From: Fibrobacter sp.
GTDB lineage: Bacteria > Fibrobacterota > Chitinivibrionia > Chitinivibrionales > Chitinispirillaceae
DNA: 41,538 nt
Assembly: GCA_012519985.1 (NCBI GenBank)
Contig: JAAYPC010000247.1
Span: 1-41,538, forward strand
Reading direction: 5' to 3'
The position numbers and the translations under genes are program-made. The notes under the pieces were generated by a model. That model did no database searches. It was not told the DNA's origin and was given only the letters and a program-made list of their open reading frames with translations. Positions 26,611-35,859 of the stretch are shown here, one piece after another; positions within the stretch are counted from its first letter, which is position 1; each line of letters opens with the position of its first letter.

Positions 26611-27639
26611 ATGACTGTTGAAGTACAAAGCAGTGTGACCGAAAAAGCCACTGCATCTAATGATAAATCTAAGGTAATTTTCGAAGTAAAAGATCTGCAC
26701 TTACATTATCTGACCCGGTTCGGAAATAAAATTCCCGCAGTTTCAGGTGTCAGCTTTACCATCAATAAAGGTGAAATCCTTGGGATTGCCGGTGAATCAG
26801 GATGCGGCAAATCTACTCTGGTCAACGGATGCATGGGACTTTTTATCCCTCCCCTACATCCAACCTCAGGTGACGTTTTAGTTGCGGGAGAATCGATCAT
26901 GAACCGTAGCCCCGCCGACGTACGTAAAAACGTCCTGGGAAGAAAAGTGGCCATGATCCCTCAGGGTGCATTCAATTCCTTAAACCCCACCCGCAAAATT
27001 AAAGATTTCGCTGCAGATATGATCTCCAGCCACGAAAAAGGTTCCAACAAAAAAGAGATCTACGAAAGACTTCGAAATCGCTTTAAAACCATCGGAATGG
27101 ATGAAAGTATCCTTAATTCCTACCCCATTCAGATTACCGCCGGGATGCGTCAAAGATCAGTCATTGCCATCTCCACACTGCTCAATCCTCAAATGGTCAT
27201 TGCAGATGAGCCAACCTCGGCCCTGGATGTAACCACTCAAAAAGCAGTTATAAAGATGATTTTCGATCTGCTGGAAAAAGATATCTTCAGCAGCATGATC
27301 TTTATCACTCACGAACTTCCCCTTTTGCGCCATGTGGCAGACCACATCGCAGTCATGTACGCTGGTGAATTCGTTGAGGTAGGCACAACCGAACAACTAA
27401 TTTTTGACCCCAGACACCCATATACCAAGGCACTTATGGGCTCTATGCTCAGTGCCGAACCTGGACAGAAACAGAAAAAACCTGTCGCAATCGAAGGCGC
27501 TCCTCCAAATCTGGCCAATCCGATCCAGGGCTGCCGCTTTGCTGAGCGCTGTCCTGTTGCCAGGAAAGAATGCCATGTAAACAAGCAAGAAATTCGTATT
27601 GTCGGCGAGCGACAGGTGAGGTGCGATTATGCCAACTGA
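26611..27639 (+). CDS. ABC importer ATPase, DppD type, with altered signature motif
   Basis: 342 aa. It has Walker A GESGCGKST (61-69), Q-loop IPQGAFNSLNP (Q118), Walker B MVIADEPT and H-loop histidine H234 in ITHE. The ABC signature is ITAGMRQR (175-182), where the family normally has LSGGMRQR. That alters the composite ATP site formed with the partner ATPase's Walker motifs. The C-terminal oligopeptide-transporter extension has four cysteines, in GCRFAERCPVARKECH and a later RCDYAN, as in DppD/OppD proteins for which an iron-sulfur cluster has been described. The gene overlaps the next by 11 bases. Confidence 0.92.
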   Translation: MTVEVQSSVTEKATASNDKSKVIFEVKDLHLHYLTRFGNKIPAVSGVSFTINKGEILGIAGESGCGKSTLVNGCMGLFIPPLHPTSGDVLVAGESIMNRSPADVRKNVLGRKVAMIPQGAFNSLNPTRKIKDFAADMISSHEKGSNKKEIYERLRNRFKTIGMDESILNSYPIQITAGMRQRSVIAISTLLNPQMVIADEPTSALDVTTQKAVIKMIFDLLEKDIFSSMIFITHELPLLRHVADHIAVMYAGEFVEVGTTEQLIFDPRHPYTKALMGSMLSAEPGQKQKKPVAIEGAPPNLANPIQGCRFAERCPVARKECHVNKQEIRIVGERQVRCDYAN

Positions 27640-28411
27640 GACCAACATTTTCAAAGCAACCAATGCTACCATGACTTTTGGTCATGGTAAAAAACAGGTT
27701 ACGGCCGTAGATAAAGTAAATTTTACTATCGCAGATGAAGAGATTGTCTCATTAGTGGGAAGCTCCGGATGTGGTAAAAGCGTATTGGCAAAAATGATGC
27801 TCGGCCTGTATCATCCCACCAGTGGAGAGTTCTTCTTTAAAGGTAAACCTATTACTGACCAGAGAGCACATTGGCGTGAAGTCCAACCAGTGTTTCAGGA
27901 CCCATTCAGTTGTTTTAATCAGTTTTTCACCATCCGTTCTCAATTGAAAGCATCCTTCGGAATCCTAAACACTAAACCATCCAATAAAGAAATGGAAGAG
28001 CGGGTAGACCAGGCCTTATTAGCTGTTAATATTAAACCACCTGAAATCGAAGGTAAATACCCTTTTGAACTCTCAGGTGGACAGATGCAGCGAATGTTGC
28101 TTGCCCGTATCTTTATTCTGCGCCCAAAAGTTCTGATCGCAGACGAACCTACAAGTATGGTCGATGCCTGTGTCCGTGCCAATATCCTCGATTACTTGAT
28201 GAAGCTTAAAGAAGAGCTCAAAATGACTATCGTTTTTATCACCCATGATATCGGTCTGGCTTATTATGTAAGTGATCGACTCTTTATTATGCATAAGGGA
28301 CAGATAGTCGAACACGGTAGTCCGGATGATGTCACTTTAAGACCTAAAAGCCAGGTCACTCTTAATCTTCTGGACGATATCCCTGATATCCATAGAGAAT
28401 GGATCAAATAG
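27629..28411 (+). CDS. ABC importer ATPase, DppF type, short form
   Basis: 260 aa, shorter than usual DppF/OppF (about 320-330) because the C-terminal cysteine extension is missing; it stops at DIPDIHREWIK. Walker A is GSSGCGKS, the signature LSGGQMQR is intact, Walker B is VLIADEPT and the H-loop is FITHD. The D-loop reads SMVD where SALD is usual. It pairs with the preceding ATPase to drive the importer. ATG 27629 lies inside the end of the preceding gene (11-base overlap), so translation is coupled. Last gene of the operon, about 85 bases before a bidirectional terminator. Confidence 0.9.
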   Translation: MPTETNIFKATNATMTFGHGKKQVTAVDKVNFTIADEEIVSLVGSSGCGKSVLAKMMLGLYHPTSGEFFFKGKPITDQRAHWREVQPVFQDPFSCFNQFFTIRSQLKASFGILNTKPSNKEMEERVDQALLAVNIKPPEIEGKYPFELSGGQMQRMLLARIFILRPKVLIADEPTSMVDACVRANILDYLMKLKEELKMTIVFITHDIGLAYYVSDRLFIMHKGQIVEHGSPDDVTLRPKSQVTLNLLDDIPDIHREWIK

Positions 28412-28430
28412 ATTTCTATTTGGGATATTT

Positions 28431-28445
28431 GATTTGAGATTTGTG
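28431..28445. repeat. Second copy of the dispersed heptad-repeat segment
   Basis: GATTTGAGATTTGTG is identical to 6331-6345 in the larger heptamer array, and like it lies just beyond a stop codon. A ten-base match, TGAGATTTGT, also occurs at 38211-38220 after lpxB. Confidence 0.55.
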
Positions 28446-28493
28446 GGGAAAAGAAGAAAATAAGTCTGATTCAGAATTGATTGAAAACATAAT

Positions 28494-28534
28494 AAAAAAG
28501 AACCCAAGGCAGGAAACCTTGGGTTCTTTTTTTT
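28494..28534. terminator. Bidirectional intrinsic terminator
   Basis: Perfect ten-base stem GAACCCAAGG (28500-28509) with CCTTGGGTTC (28517-28526) and a seven-base loop. Eight T follow on the plus strand (28527-28534) and six A precede (28494-28499), so it can stop the ABC operon from one side and the 191-aa-protein operon from the other. Confidence 0.92.
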
Positions 28535-28541
28535 ATTTGGA

Positions 28542-29117
28542 TTAATACTCGGGCGGTGGAGGCGGATCCGGAAACCCTACATCCTCTGTAGCTTTTTCTC
28601 CTTTATCTAAGGACTTCACCAGCAGCAACACCAGTCCACCAGTAGCCAGGATTGCTCCGGTTATTAAAAGAATCCTCTTTTCAACTTTCCCCATTTTGTA
28701 CGGTTGCACCACAGATGAATCGATTTGAGAATTGTCTGTTGTATCAGGTAGAACTACCGGAGGAGGCAGAAGCTTTCTTTTAGCAATAGTATCTATAAGT
28801 TGTGAGTTCGCTCCGGAGATTGCAGAAACTCCCCTGTCCCCTATCGAAGGTTGTCTGTAATTCTGTTCATATTTGCGGTTATCATCAGTTCTCGATTCTT
28901 TATCAATTAATGAACCCATTTCACTGTCCGGGTCAACTAGAAAATTACCGCTCTGAGAAGTATCTTCCTGTGATAATTCTTCTGAAGAATTGACTTCTGA
29001 GCCAGCATCTGTATCTTGTAAATTTATTTCCTGTCCCACCGTAACCGTCACAAGGTTTATTATCAAAACGATAACAAGAAATTTTTTAATTTCGATCGTT
29101 ATATAATTCTTCTGCAA
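28542..29117 (-). CDS. Small secreted or membrane-anchored protein of unknown function
   Basis: 191 aa, no family recognised. The N-terminus has a hydrophobic signal (FLVIVLIINLVTVTVG) followed by an acidic, Ser/Gln/Asp-rich low-complexity region (about 30-100). There is a proline-rich patch (LLPPPVVLPDTT) and a second hydrophobic span (about 148-168, ILLITGAILATGGLVLLLV). The tail reads FPDPPPPPEY. This suggests an envelope protein with a disordered periplasmic segment and one C-terminal membrane anchor. The start is TTG (29115-29117) with AAGGAG about ten bases upstream; no ATG is available nearby. It follows the GH9 gene by 27 bases, so it is probably the last gene of that operon and may help export or display the cellulase. 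Confidence 0.7.
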   Translation of the reverse strand: MQKNYITIEIKKFLVIVLIINLVTVTVGQEINLQDTDAGSEVNSSEELSQEDTSQSGNFLVDPDSEMGSLIDKESRTDDNRKYEQNYRQPSIGDRGVSAISGANSQLIDTIAKRKLLPPPVVLPDTTDNSQIDSSVVQPYKMGKVEKRILLITGAILATGGLVLLLVKSLDKGEKATEDVGFPDPPPPPEY

Positions 29118-29144
29118 ACCAACTCTTCTCCTTACAATTTATCT

Positions 29145-32100
29145 TTAACGCAACAAATTAACTCCGATACTCCCGGAATATTCCTCAGTAAAAAGGCGCA
29201 CCACATAAAAACCATTTGCGACAAAACCACCAGAAACATTTCTTCCATCCCAATTCACCGTATACACTCCAGGTTCTTTTTTCTCATCCAGAATTCTTCT
29301 TACACATCGTCCTTTTACATCAAAAACCTCGATAACCGTACGACAATTTTTCCCCTTTATCGATGATGGAACAGAGTATCTGAATCTCATCAATGAAGAG
29401 GATAATTCATTCCTGTCTCTGTAAAAGTTCCAATTCCTGATTTGCATCTGATCCAAAGGCTTTTTCTGCGGTACCCAGCTAATGATAAAGTTCCTGCTGT
29501 CTTCGTTATTCACTGGTTCAAAGGAATAGGATCCTTCGGTTGTAATATCGACTATGTCACCACTCTTTACATCTTTAAGATAGAGATACCCCTCATGATC
29601 TCCTGCTTTTTCCCACTTTAGAAAGACCGGACCAGATACAAAGCTTCTAACACACAAATTCCATTGATGATTTCCGGTACAGGATTTTATATCCGAAATG
29701 TACATTCCATTGTGTTTATTCCATTCAGGATTTAAAAATCCGATCTGTACTTTGGTTGAAATAGGTGGAGGTTCCGGCGAATCATACTCATCGTAAGTAT
29801 CTTTCGCATCAAAGGCTGCTCCCAGGACTGCTTCCTGTTTTCCACCACCCGAGGAAATTGCACTTATCCTGTAATACCAGGCATTACCTTGTTTATTCTG
29901 CTTCTTGGCCAGACTTTTTGCAGCATTTAATTCTGCAGAAGGGTTCAATAACAATACCACCGAATCTTTTTCTGCATAAACCCAGCAACCCTCCCAGGGT
30001 TTAAGCTGAATTGAATCATTGTACTTATGGGATATCAGTTCCCGATTAGAATAATATTTTCCATCATTCTCGCGGTTTGAGGTATTGTCCTCGTATAGAA
30101 ATATCTGATGTCGTATAGACTGTCTCGCAACAGAATCAGTTACACTAATAAGAGTATTGTCATGATGCAGGACTGAATTGCTCCAGTAAACAGGGAACGG
30201 AAAAGGATTACCCACACAATTGTACCCCTTTTTGAGCACTATTGGGAAAAGAGTATCTGACAGCAGATTTTTTCCTTTTATACTTATTTCAAACTCCTCT
30301 TTGCAGATAATCCAACCGCCTTTGCCACTTCTAAGAGTATCGAAGAGAATGTATGACTTCTCTAACGGATCATAACCGAAATACCGCCATCTGGCAGTGT
30401 CACCAATAGAGGCAGAGAATGCACCAATTGAGGGAACAGGAGAGAATACCAAAGGGAAAGAGACCAGTTGGTAGGTATTTGGTAAAGAAAATAACGGGCT
30501 TTTCAACTCTATTGAATCAGCTCCGATAAACCATTTCCTTGTTTCTACCGATTCTTCATTCTTCTGCAACAACAATGAATAAATGATTCCCGCCTCTGTA
30601 ACTTTTACACCGGGAATTTTTACACTGTAATCTCCGTTATTTTCCGAACAACTGAGAGTATCCTGAACAGAAGATCCACCTTTTGCAAAAACTAATCTGC
30701 TGTTTACCCCGGCAATATTCTTGAATGAGACAGTGAGATCTCTTCCGCAAATATAATCACCTGTCACCGGTTTTAAGAGTCCATTATTGACGACTCCACT
30801 TGGTTCGGTAGTAAACGATGTACCGGCAGATGACACATTTCCTTTTCTGTCTACCCATGAAATCCGGACATAATACTTTGTTTCCGGCATTAACCCTGAC
30901 AAACTTGTCTGACCACTGTCAGAACCAGCTCGAAGTATCATTTCATATTTTCTCATTAAGGAGTCTGTGCCATATTGCACAGTAACACTCACCTTTTCGG
31001 ATGTACTCCAACTGATTTTAGCCTTATCTGCACTGATATCCAGAACAGAAATTTTGCCAGGATCAGGTGGTATGTTATCTGCGCCGTATTTGTCAATTAA
31101 TGGCTGAATATTGAATTTGCCTGAATTAAAGACCGCTTCGATTCCGCCAGCCAGAAAAGCTGCCGGAGCATTCCAGTTTATGGCGATTTCATTTGTGGAA
31201 TAACTACAGCTCATATCAACCCATCTTTTTGCTTCCTTTTCAGGGTATTTCGCAGAGCCGCATTCATCACGGACATATTCTTTATTAGGACCACCAACAA
31301 GAAAACCAGGCACAGGATCTACAATCCCATCCGCAATTGATGGGCGATGATGAGGATTCATTGCTGCTCTTGTCCCAAATCCGGTTACAAAAGAGAAGCC
31401 TGGACCGTTTCTACCCAATAGATAATCCAGAGCGTGGATCGCTCCTTCCAGATACCTGCAGTCTTTAGAGATAAGAAATGCCACCAACAATGCCATCCCT
31501 TCATTAGCCACATTTCCGTTACTTCCCCAATAAAAGATTTCCGCACTGGTCTTAAAAGGATGATTGTTGATTGTCTTCAACAAATCATCTGCAAAAACAG
31601 AAACTTTCCTCACTGCAAAAGAATCATTTTTAACCAACGCCATTGAATACATTCCCAGCAGACTTACAGTCTGCCACGAAGGAATGGAATAACCGGTTTT
31701 TTTTGCGATTGCTGAATCCTGATAAATTGAGCTGTCTGTAGCAAGATAGAGCTCCCAGGATGCCCACTGATATTCATCACTTGCATTGTTATCTCTGTAT
31801 TCCCCTGTAAGAACATCCTCAGGATTTTTCAAGAAAAGAGCTTGAGGATTATCTAATGCCCATTTATAGGCATACATTGCAGCATTCAGACAGGAATCTG
31901 CAAAGGAGGGATGGAATTTTTTAAAAACACGGTAAGCAACCGCACAAACAGCAGCGAAATCAAAAGAAGCAGTAGTGCTTTTACCAATAAAATAACGATC
32001 CTCTTGCGCTGCATCAGGCATCTTATTTCCAATAAATGTTAACCCAGTCAGCTTGTGATAGACTCCTCCATCGTATGGATCCTGCATGGTAAGCATCCAA

Positions 32101-32801
32101 TCAAGTTCCCATTTTATCTCATCCAGAAGGTCTGGTATTTCATTATCAGATTCAGGAATATTGAGAGATAACGTATCAAAATATTCAGGAAACTGCTCAT
32201 ATAACAAAAGCAACTGATAAGTGCTGATCCCTGCATTTACGATATATTTGCCATAATCACCGGCATCGTACCAGCCTTTGGGAGATGGAAACTCTGAACC
32301 TGCAGCACGTCCGGGAGAAGCTGCTGAAGGGTGAATGGTTATCTTTGTATCATAATGTCCTGCACGTCTTGACCATCTCCCGGCATAATCGGATAGAAGA
32401 TCAGTGGATGCCCGCTGATAATAAAAATGGCGGATTAATCCTTTGGACAATTCATAATTTACCTTTCCTGATATGGTAAACTGGTAGGATGCTCCTATAC
32501 CAGAAACAAATAACACATAAGTTCCCTCTTCGGTAAAATCGGAAAAATCGGCAATTTTAACACTGTCCCCTGAGGAGCTCCAATACCGGGTAGCAGATAG
32601 TTCACCCCGATAGTATATCTGACGTAAATCAGTACTCCTTATTGAAAAATACCAGGTTTTCGGAGATACAATAACCGCAGTTTTGGGTCCATAAGTATAA
32701 AAACCTACCTGGTTTAAACGTATATCCTCCCTGCCATCAGCAAATATCAGGGAAAAGAAAGCAAAAAGCAGAAAAAAAGTATTTAAACGAATAAATTGCA
32801 T
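29145..32801 (-). CDS. Secreted GH9 cellulase with CelD_N, FN3 and FlgD-like C-terminal domain
   Basis: The open frame begins at 32873 (1242 aa), but ATG 32799-32801 gives MQFIRLNTFFLLFAFFSLIFADG, a good signal peptide, so I place the start there (1218 aa). Numbering is from 32873. The CelD_N Ig domain (about 48-137, DIRLNQVGFY) precedes the GH9 barrel (about 140-590). Catalytic aspartates are D203/D206 in GWYDAGDYGK, the histidine motif is MNPHHRPS (505-512) and the acid is E562 in STNEIAINWNAP. An FN3 domain (about 603-690) and unassigned beta regions follow. The last about 80 residues (VFDVKGRCVRRI, VNWDGRNVSGG, GFYVVRL) resemble FlgD-Ig/type IX sorting domains, as in the other GH9 enzyme. 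Endoglucanase activity is expected. The gene is co-oriented with, and probably co-transcribed from, panB and the substrate-binding lipoprotein. Confidence 0.9.
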   Translation of the reverse strand: MQFIRLNTFFLLFAFFSLIFADGREDIRLNQVGFYTYGPKTAVIVSPKTWYFSIRSTDLRQIYYRGELSATRYWSSSGDSVKIADFSDFTEEGTYVLFVSGIGASYQFTISGKVNYELSKGLIRHFYYQRASTDLLSDYAGRWSRRAGHYDTKITIHPSAASPGRAAGSEFPSPKGWYDAGDYGKYIVNAGISTYQLLLLYEQFPEYFDTLSLNIPESDNEIPDLLDEIKWELDWMLTMQDPYDGGVYHKLTGLTFIGNKMPDAAQEDRYFIGKSTTASFDFAAVCAVAYRVFKKFHPSFADSCLNAAMYAYKWALDNPQALFLKNPEDVLTGEYRDNNASDEYQWASWELYLATDSSIYQDSAIAKKTGYSIPSWQTVSLLGMYSMALVKNDSFAVRKVSVFADDLLKTINNHPFKTSAEIFYWGSNGNVANEGMALLVAFLISKDCRYLEGAIHALDYLLGRNGPGFSFVTGFGTRAAMNPHHRPSIADGIVDPVPGFLVGGPNKEYVRDECGSAKYPEKEAKRWVDMSCSYSTNEIAINWNAPAAFLAGGIEAVFNSGKFNIQPLIDKYGADNIPPDPGKISVLDISADKAKISWSTSEKVSVTVQYGTDSLMRKYEMILRAGSDSGQTSLSGLMPETKYYVRISWVDRKGNVSSAGTSFTTEPSGVVNNGLLKPVTGDYICGRDLTVSFKNIAGVNSRLVFAKGGSSVQDTLSCSENNGDYSVKIPGVKVTEAGIIYSLLLQKNEESVETRKWFIGADSIELKSPLFSLPNTYQLVSFPLVFSPVPSIGAFSASIGDTARWRYFGYDPLEKSYILFDTLRSGKGGWIICKEEFEISIKGKNLLSDTLFPIVLKKGYNCVGNPFPFPVYWSNSVLHHDNTLISVTDSVARQSIRHQIFLYEDNTSNRENDGKYYSNRELISHKYNDSIQLKPWEGCWVYAEKDSVVLLLNPSAELNAAKSLAKKQNKQGNAWYYRISAISSGGGKQEAVLGAAFDAKDTYDEYDSPEPPPISTKVQIGFLNPEWNKHNGMYISDIKSCTGNHQWNLCVRSFVSGPVFLKWEKAGDHEGYLYLKDVKSGDIVDITTEGSYSFEPVNNEDSRNFIISWVPQKKPLDQMQIRNWNFYRDRNELSSSLMRFRYSVPSSIKGKNCRTVIEVFDVKGRCVRRILDEKKEPGVYTVNWDGRNVSGGFVANGFYVVRLFTEEYSGSIGVNLLR

Positions 32802-32973
32802 ACCACATCCACTTGTAACGAGTTTTACAAATTCTGCAATAAAGATACTAAAAATTTTAAGAACACAATTCAATTATACGTTTAACAGAAAAAACAAATC
32901 ATATACCTGATGTGTTTCTTTCTTTTTTAGAAGAAGTTGCTTTCTGAGAGGATAATGATCGATCCCCTGGCTC

Positions 32974-34776
32974 TTATTTTTGAGGCTCAATCCCCCATAA
33001 TGCCTCCACCCCCGCACCAACCATCAGGCATTGCGGTGAAGCATAGGAATTTTGAGCAGTTGGAAAGTTTTTCCAGTATTTGCTGTTAAACTGATAAAAC
33101 AACCATGGACGATACATAAGAGGAATAATCGGTATTTCATCCATAAAAAGCCGATTAATGGCATGGTAGGCTTCTTTTAATTTCTGCGGATCACTTAATT
33201 TTGGAATCACTTCCAGAAGACTGTCAGCAACAGGGTTTTTGTATCTACCTTCATTCTGATACATTACTTCCCCAACAGGGCGCAAGTCTTTGGAAGACAT
33301 CACTTTGTCAAATCGTGCCCAGGGAAGAGAATAGGATTGCTCCGGATGAGGATTTTTCATGGTTAAATCGAATAAACCATTCTTAAGATCCCTGTCCCAT
33401 TGTTCGTAGGAAAGGAATTTCTCCTGTACATCCACACCAATAGACCGCAAACCATCCACTACAATTTTGATTGTCGATTCCCAATCGGTCCAGCCTGCCG
33501 GACAGGTGGCAAAAAGCGTACGGATTTTTTTGCCAGAAGGATCTATAAGCATCCCATCCGATCCCCAGGAATAACCAGCCTTTTTTAATATGAGTTTCGA
33601 TTTTTGAGGATCATAAAGCTTGCCAAACGCCTCAGCATCCTTCTCTGAAAAAAATTCCTTTTCTGCACCAAATGGCAGTATTATTCCTGGTTTCAGCTCA
33701 GGAGTGTAACCATATACCGCATTGTTACGAATGCTTTCATAATCGATTGCATGGATAATAGCCCGCCTGAAATTTACATCCTGAATTGGCGGTCTGCTCA
33801 GTCCCATCATTAGAGCAGGAATTATTCCCGGTATATAATAAGGCTTGTCATCATACCATGTCCCCACACCTTTTGGAAACTGTTTCCAGATTTCCGGCAG
33901 AAACGTCTGAGAAATATCAAGATCCCCGTTCTGCAATGCCATATTTACTTCATCATTACCAGGATAGGAAGAATGTACTATGAAAAGAGGTGCAGGTTGT
34001 TTATTCTGGTAAAGCCTGTTTCCCCAGTATGAGGGAATCCTTTTAAGAACAATTTCATTATCTGTATACGCATACAACGTATAAGGTCCCGATCCTACCG
34101 GTTTGCGGTCATTTTTAAACAAACGCATGGTATTAAGGACATCATTGTTTTCGGGAGTCGCACCGGTTTCAGCAGCTACCAGATCGAATGCTTCTTTTTC
34201 AAGTTGCTCGAAAATCCTCTGGGGAAGTATCTGAACAGTTGAAATGATATCATAAGCCACAAGTGGATTATACTGTTTTTCTGACAGATAAATAGTTACA
34301 GCGTGAGGCCCGGCTTCCTTTATCTCTTCGAAAAAATTATTGATTCCGAAACTGAAATTGGTATTATACTTTTTGTGCAAATTGTATGAATACACCACAT
34401 CTGCAGAGGTCAATGGCTTACCATCCTGCCACTGTGCAAATTCATACAATTCGATCTGCAGAACCTTGTCCTGCAATCTATAGGATTTTCCAATTATCGG
34501 CTTTATTTCCCCACTCAGAAGATCATAGCCAAAAAGCGCCTGATAAACCAGATTGATATTGCCGGTGATCGGCCAGGCAGGAGTTATTGCCAGAGGATTA
34601 AAACTTGAAGGTGCCCCCCACTGAAACCCACTTATATACAGAGTTTTTTCCCGAGGAAGCTTAGCAGGATCAAAAGCTTCAGGATCAGCTTCTTTTTTAG
34701 TACAGCCGAGCAGAACAACAATTGCCAACAAGAAAACAGCAACTGGAAACAGGTTGTTTTTTGCTATCCAATTCAT
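32974..34776 (-). CDS. Second SBP-family-5 substrate-binding lipoprotein (no permease genes beside it)
   Basis: 600 aa lipoprotein with lipobox VLLGC (C25). It is clearly a paralogue of the lipoprotein at 22865: both share KTLY..GFQWG, the ADVV.(T/S)Y region, VGSGPYTL-like and PFGAEKEFFSE-like segments, and similar C-termini (NSYASPQ here, NSYTPPQ there). It has no permease or ATPase of its own, so I infer it feeds the importer at 24697-28411 with a different oligosaccharide. ATG 34774-34776 has GGGGAG about eight bases upstream. It lies between panB (35 bases upstream) and the GH9 gene (about 170 bases from the preferred GH9 start). Confidence 0.87.
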   Translation of the reverse strand: MNWIAKNNLFPVAVFLLAIVVLLGCTKKEADPEAFDPAKLPREKTLYISGFQWGAPSSFNPLAITPAWPITGNINLVYQALFGYDLLSGEIKPIIGKSYRLQDKVLQIELYEFAQWQDGKPLTSADVVYSYNLHKKYNTNFSFGINNFFEEIKEAGPHAVTIYLSEKQYNPLVAYDIISTVQILPQRIFEQLEKEAFDLVAAETGATPENNDVLNTMRLFKNDRKPVGSGPYTLYAYTDNEIVLKRIPSYWGNRLYQNKQPAPLFIVHSSYPGNDEVNMALQNGDLDISQTFLPEIWKQFPKGVGTWYDDKPYYIPGIIPALMMGLSRPPIQDVNFRRAIIHAIDYESIRNNAVYGYTPELKPGIILPFGAEKEFFSEKDAEAFGKLYDPQKSKLILKKAGYSWGSDGMLIDPSGKKIRTLFATCPAGWTDWESTIKIVVDGLRSIGVDVQEKFLSYEQWDRDLKNGLFDLTMKNPHPEQSYSLPWARFDKVMSSKDLRPVGEVMYQNEGRYKNPVADSLLEVIPKLSDPQKLKEAYHAINRLFMDEIPIIPLMYRPWLFYQFNSKYWKNFPTAQNSYASPQCLMVGAGVEALWGIEPQK

Positions 34777-34811
34777 TGGATTCTCCCCAGTTAAGTGTGT
34801 CAGACCTGCAT

Positions 34812-35639
34812 CTACCTGCCCATTGCTTTTAACACACCCTCAAGATCTTTGGCAGAAAGATGGCCGACGTTTTCCTCTGAAGGAAAACTGCCCTTTTCTA
34901 TATCATTTTTAAAATCAGTTACAGCTTTAAGCACCATTGAACGAAAATCCATGTACTTACGAGTATGCTTATACACAGTAGGTGTTATCCCGATGACATC
35001 ATTTATCACCAGAACCTGGCCATCACACTCTCTGCCAGCTCCAATCCCCAAAACCGGTATTCTGAGATTTCCCGATATTAAAGCTGTGATCTCCTGAGGA
35101 ACTTTCTCCACAATAATCATCACCGCCCCGCTATCTTCCAGAACTTTGGCACTGTTGATCAAATTAAGCGCCTGCTCTGTTGTTTTTCCAAAAGTCTTGC
35201 CCTTGCTGCCATGAATCTGAGGATTGTAACCTATATGCGCACATACCGGAATGCCCTGTCCGGACAAGTAAGCAACCACATTTTTTTTCTCTTCCCATCC
35301 CTCAATTTTTACGCAGTCAGCTCCCCTCTCGATCATCATACGGGCATTTTCACAGGCAATAAATGGATCATTGGCGCTATTATAGGGCATATCCACCATT
35401 ACCCAGGCACTTTTTGCACCTCTGACAACCGCACCCAGGTGATGCAGCATATCAGCCATGCTTACCTCCCTCTCATCTTTATACCCCAGCACATTGGTAC
35501 CAACACTGTCACCAACCAGAAGAATATCGATCCCCGCCTCATCCAGAAGCTGCGCTGTAGGAAAATCATAAGCAGTAAGCAGGCTTATGGGGGTTTTAGT
35601 CCTTTTTTTATCATTAAAATATTGAATATCTTTCTTCAT
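34812..35639 (-). CDS. panB: 3-methyl-2-oxobutanoate hydroxymethyltransferase
   Basis: Ketopantoate hydroxymethyltransferase, the first committed step of pantothenate and CoA biosynthesis, transferring a hydroxymethyl group from methylene-tetrahydrofolate to 2-oxoisovalerate. 275 aa is normal. Hallmarks are LLVGDSVG, VMVDMPY, VKIEG, AHIGYNPQ, catalytic Glu in VEKVPQE and LGIGAG. ATG 35637-35639 follows AAGGAAAG. No panC or panD is nearby; instead a sugar-binding lipoprotein follows by 35 bases, so panB seems an unrelated first gene of the operon. Confidence 0.96.
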   Translation of the reverse strand: MKKDIQYFNDKKRTKTPISLLTAYDFPTAQLLDEAGIDILLVGDSVGTNVLGYKDEREVSMADMLHHLGAVVRGAKSAWVMVDMPYNSANDPFIACENARMMIERGADCVKIEGWEEKKNVVAYLSGQGIPVCAHIGYNPQIHGSKGKTFGKTTEQALNLINSAKVLEDSGAVMIIVEKVPQEITALISGNLRIPVLGIGAGRECDGQVLVINDVIGITPTVYKHTRKYMDFRSMVLKAVTDFKNDIEKGSFPSEENVGHLSAKDLEGVLKAMGR

Positions 35640-35727
35640 AATGCTTTCCTTAATAGAGGCATCCGTTAAACCTGTTCAAACCCGCAGATCTACAGGAGAA
35701 ATCAGGTCCCCTTCAGAATAAAATAAG

Positions 35728-35756
35728 TATCTACTCAGCTATATACATAGATGCAA
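35728..35756 (-). promoter_or_regulatory. Candidate promoter of the panB-SBP-GH9 operon
   Basis: On the minus strand TTGCAT (35756-35751) and TAGATA (35733-35728) are 17 bases apart in the 220-base gap upstream of panB. The predicted leader is about 80 bases. The rest of 35640-35859 has no visible gene. Confidence 0.3.
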
Positions 35757-35859
35757 TTATCCAATCAGAAAAGAATATTTTTCCGATTAAACATTTTGAA
35801 CTCTAATAAATCACTGAGTAGCTATTAAAATAATATTTCTTTTGCCTCTGGCCCCTATT

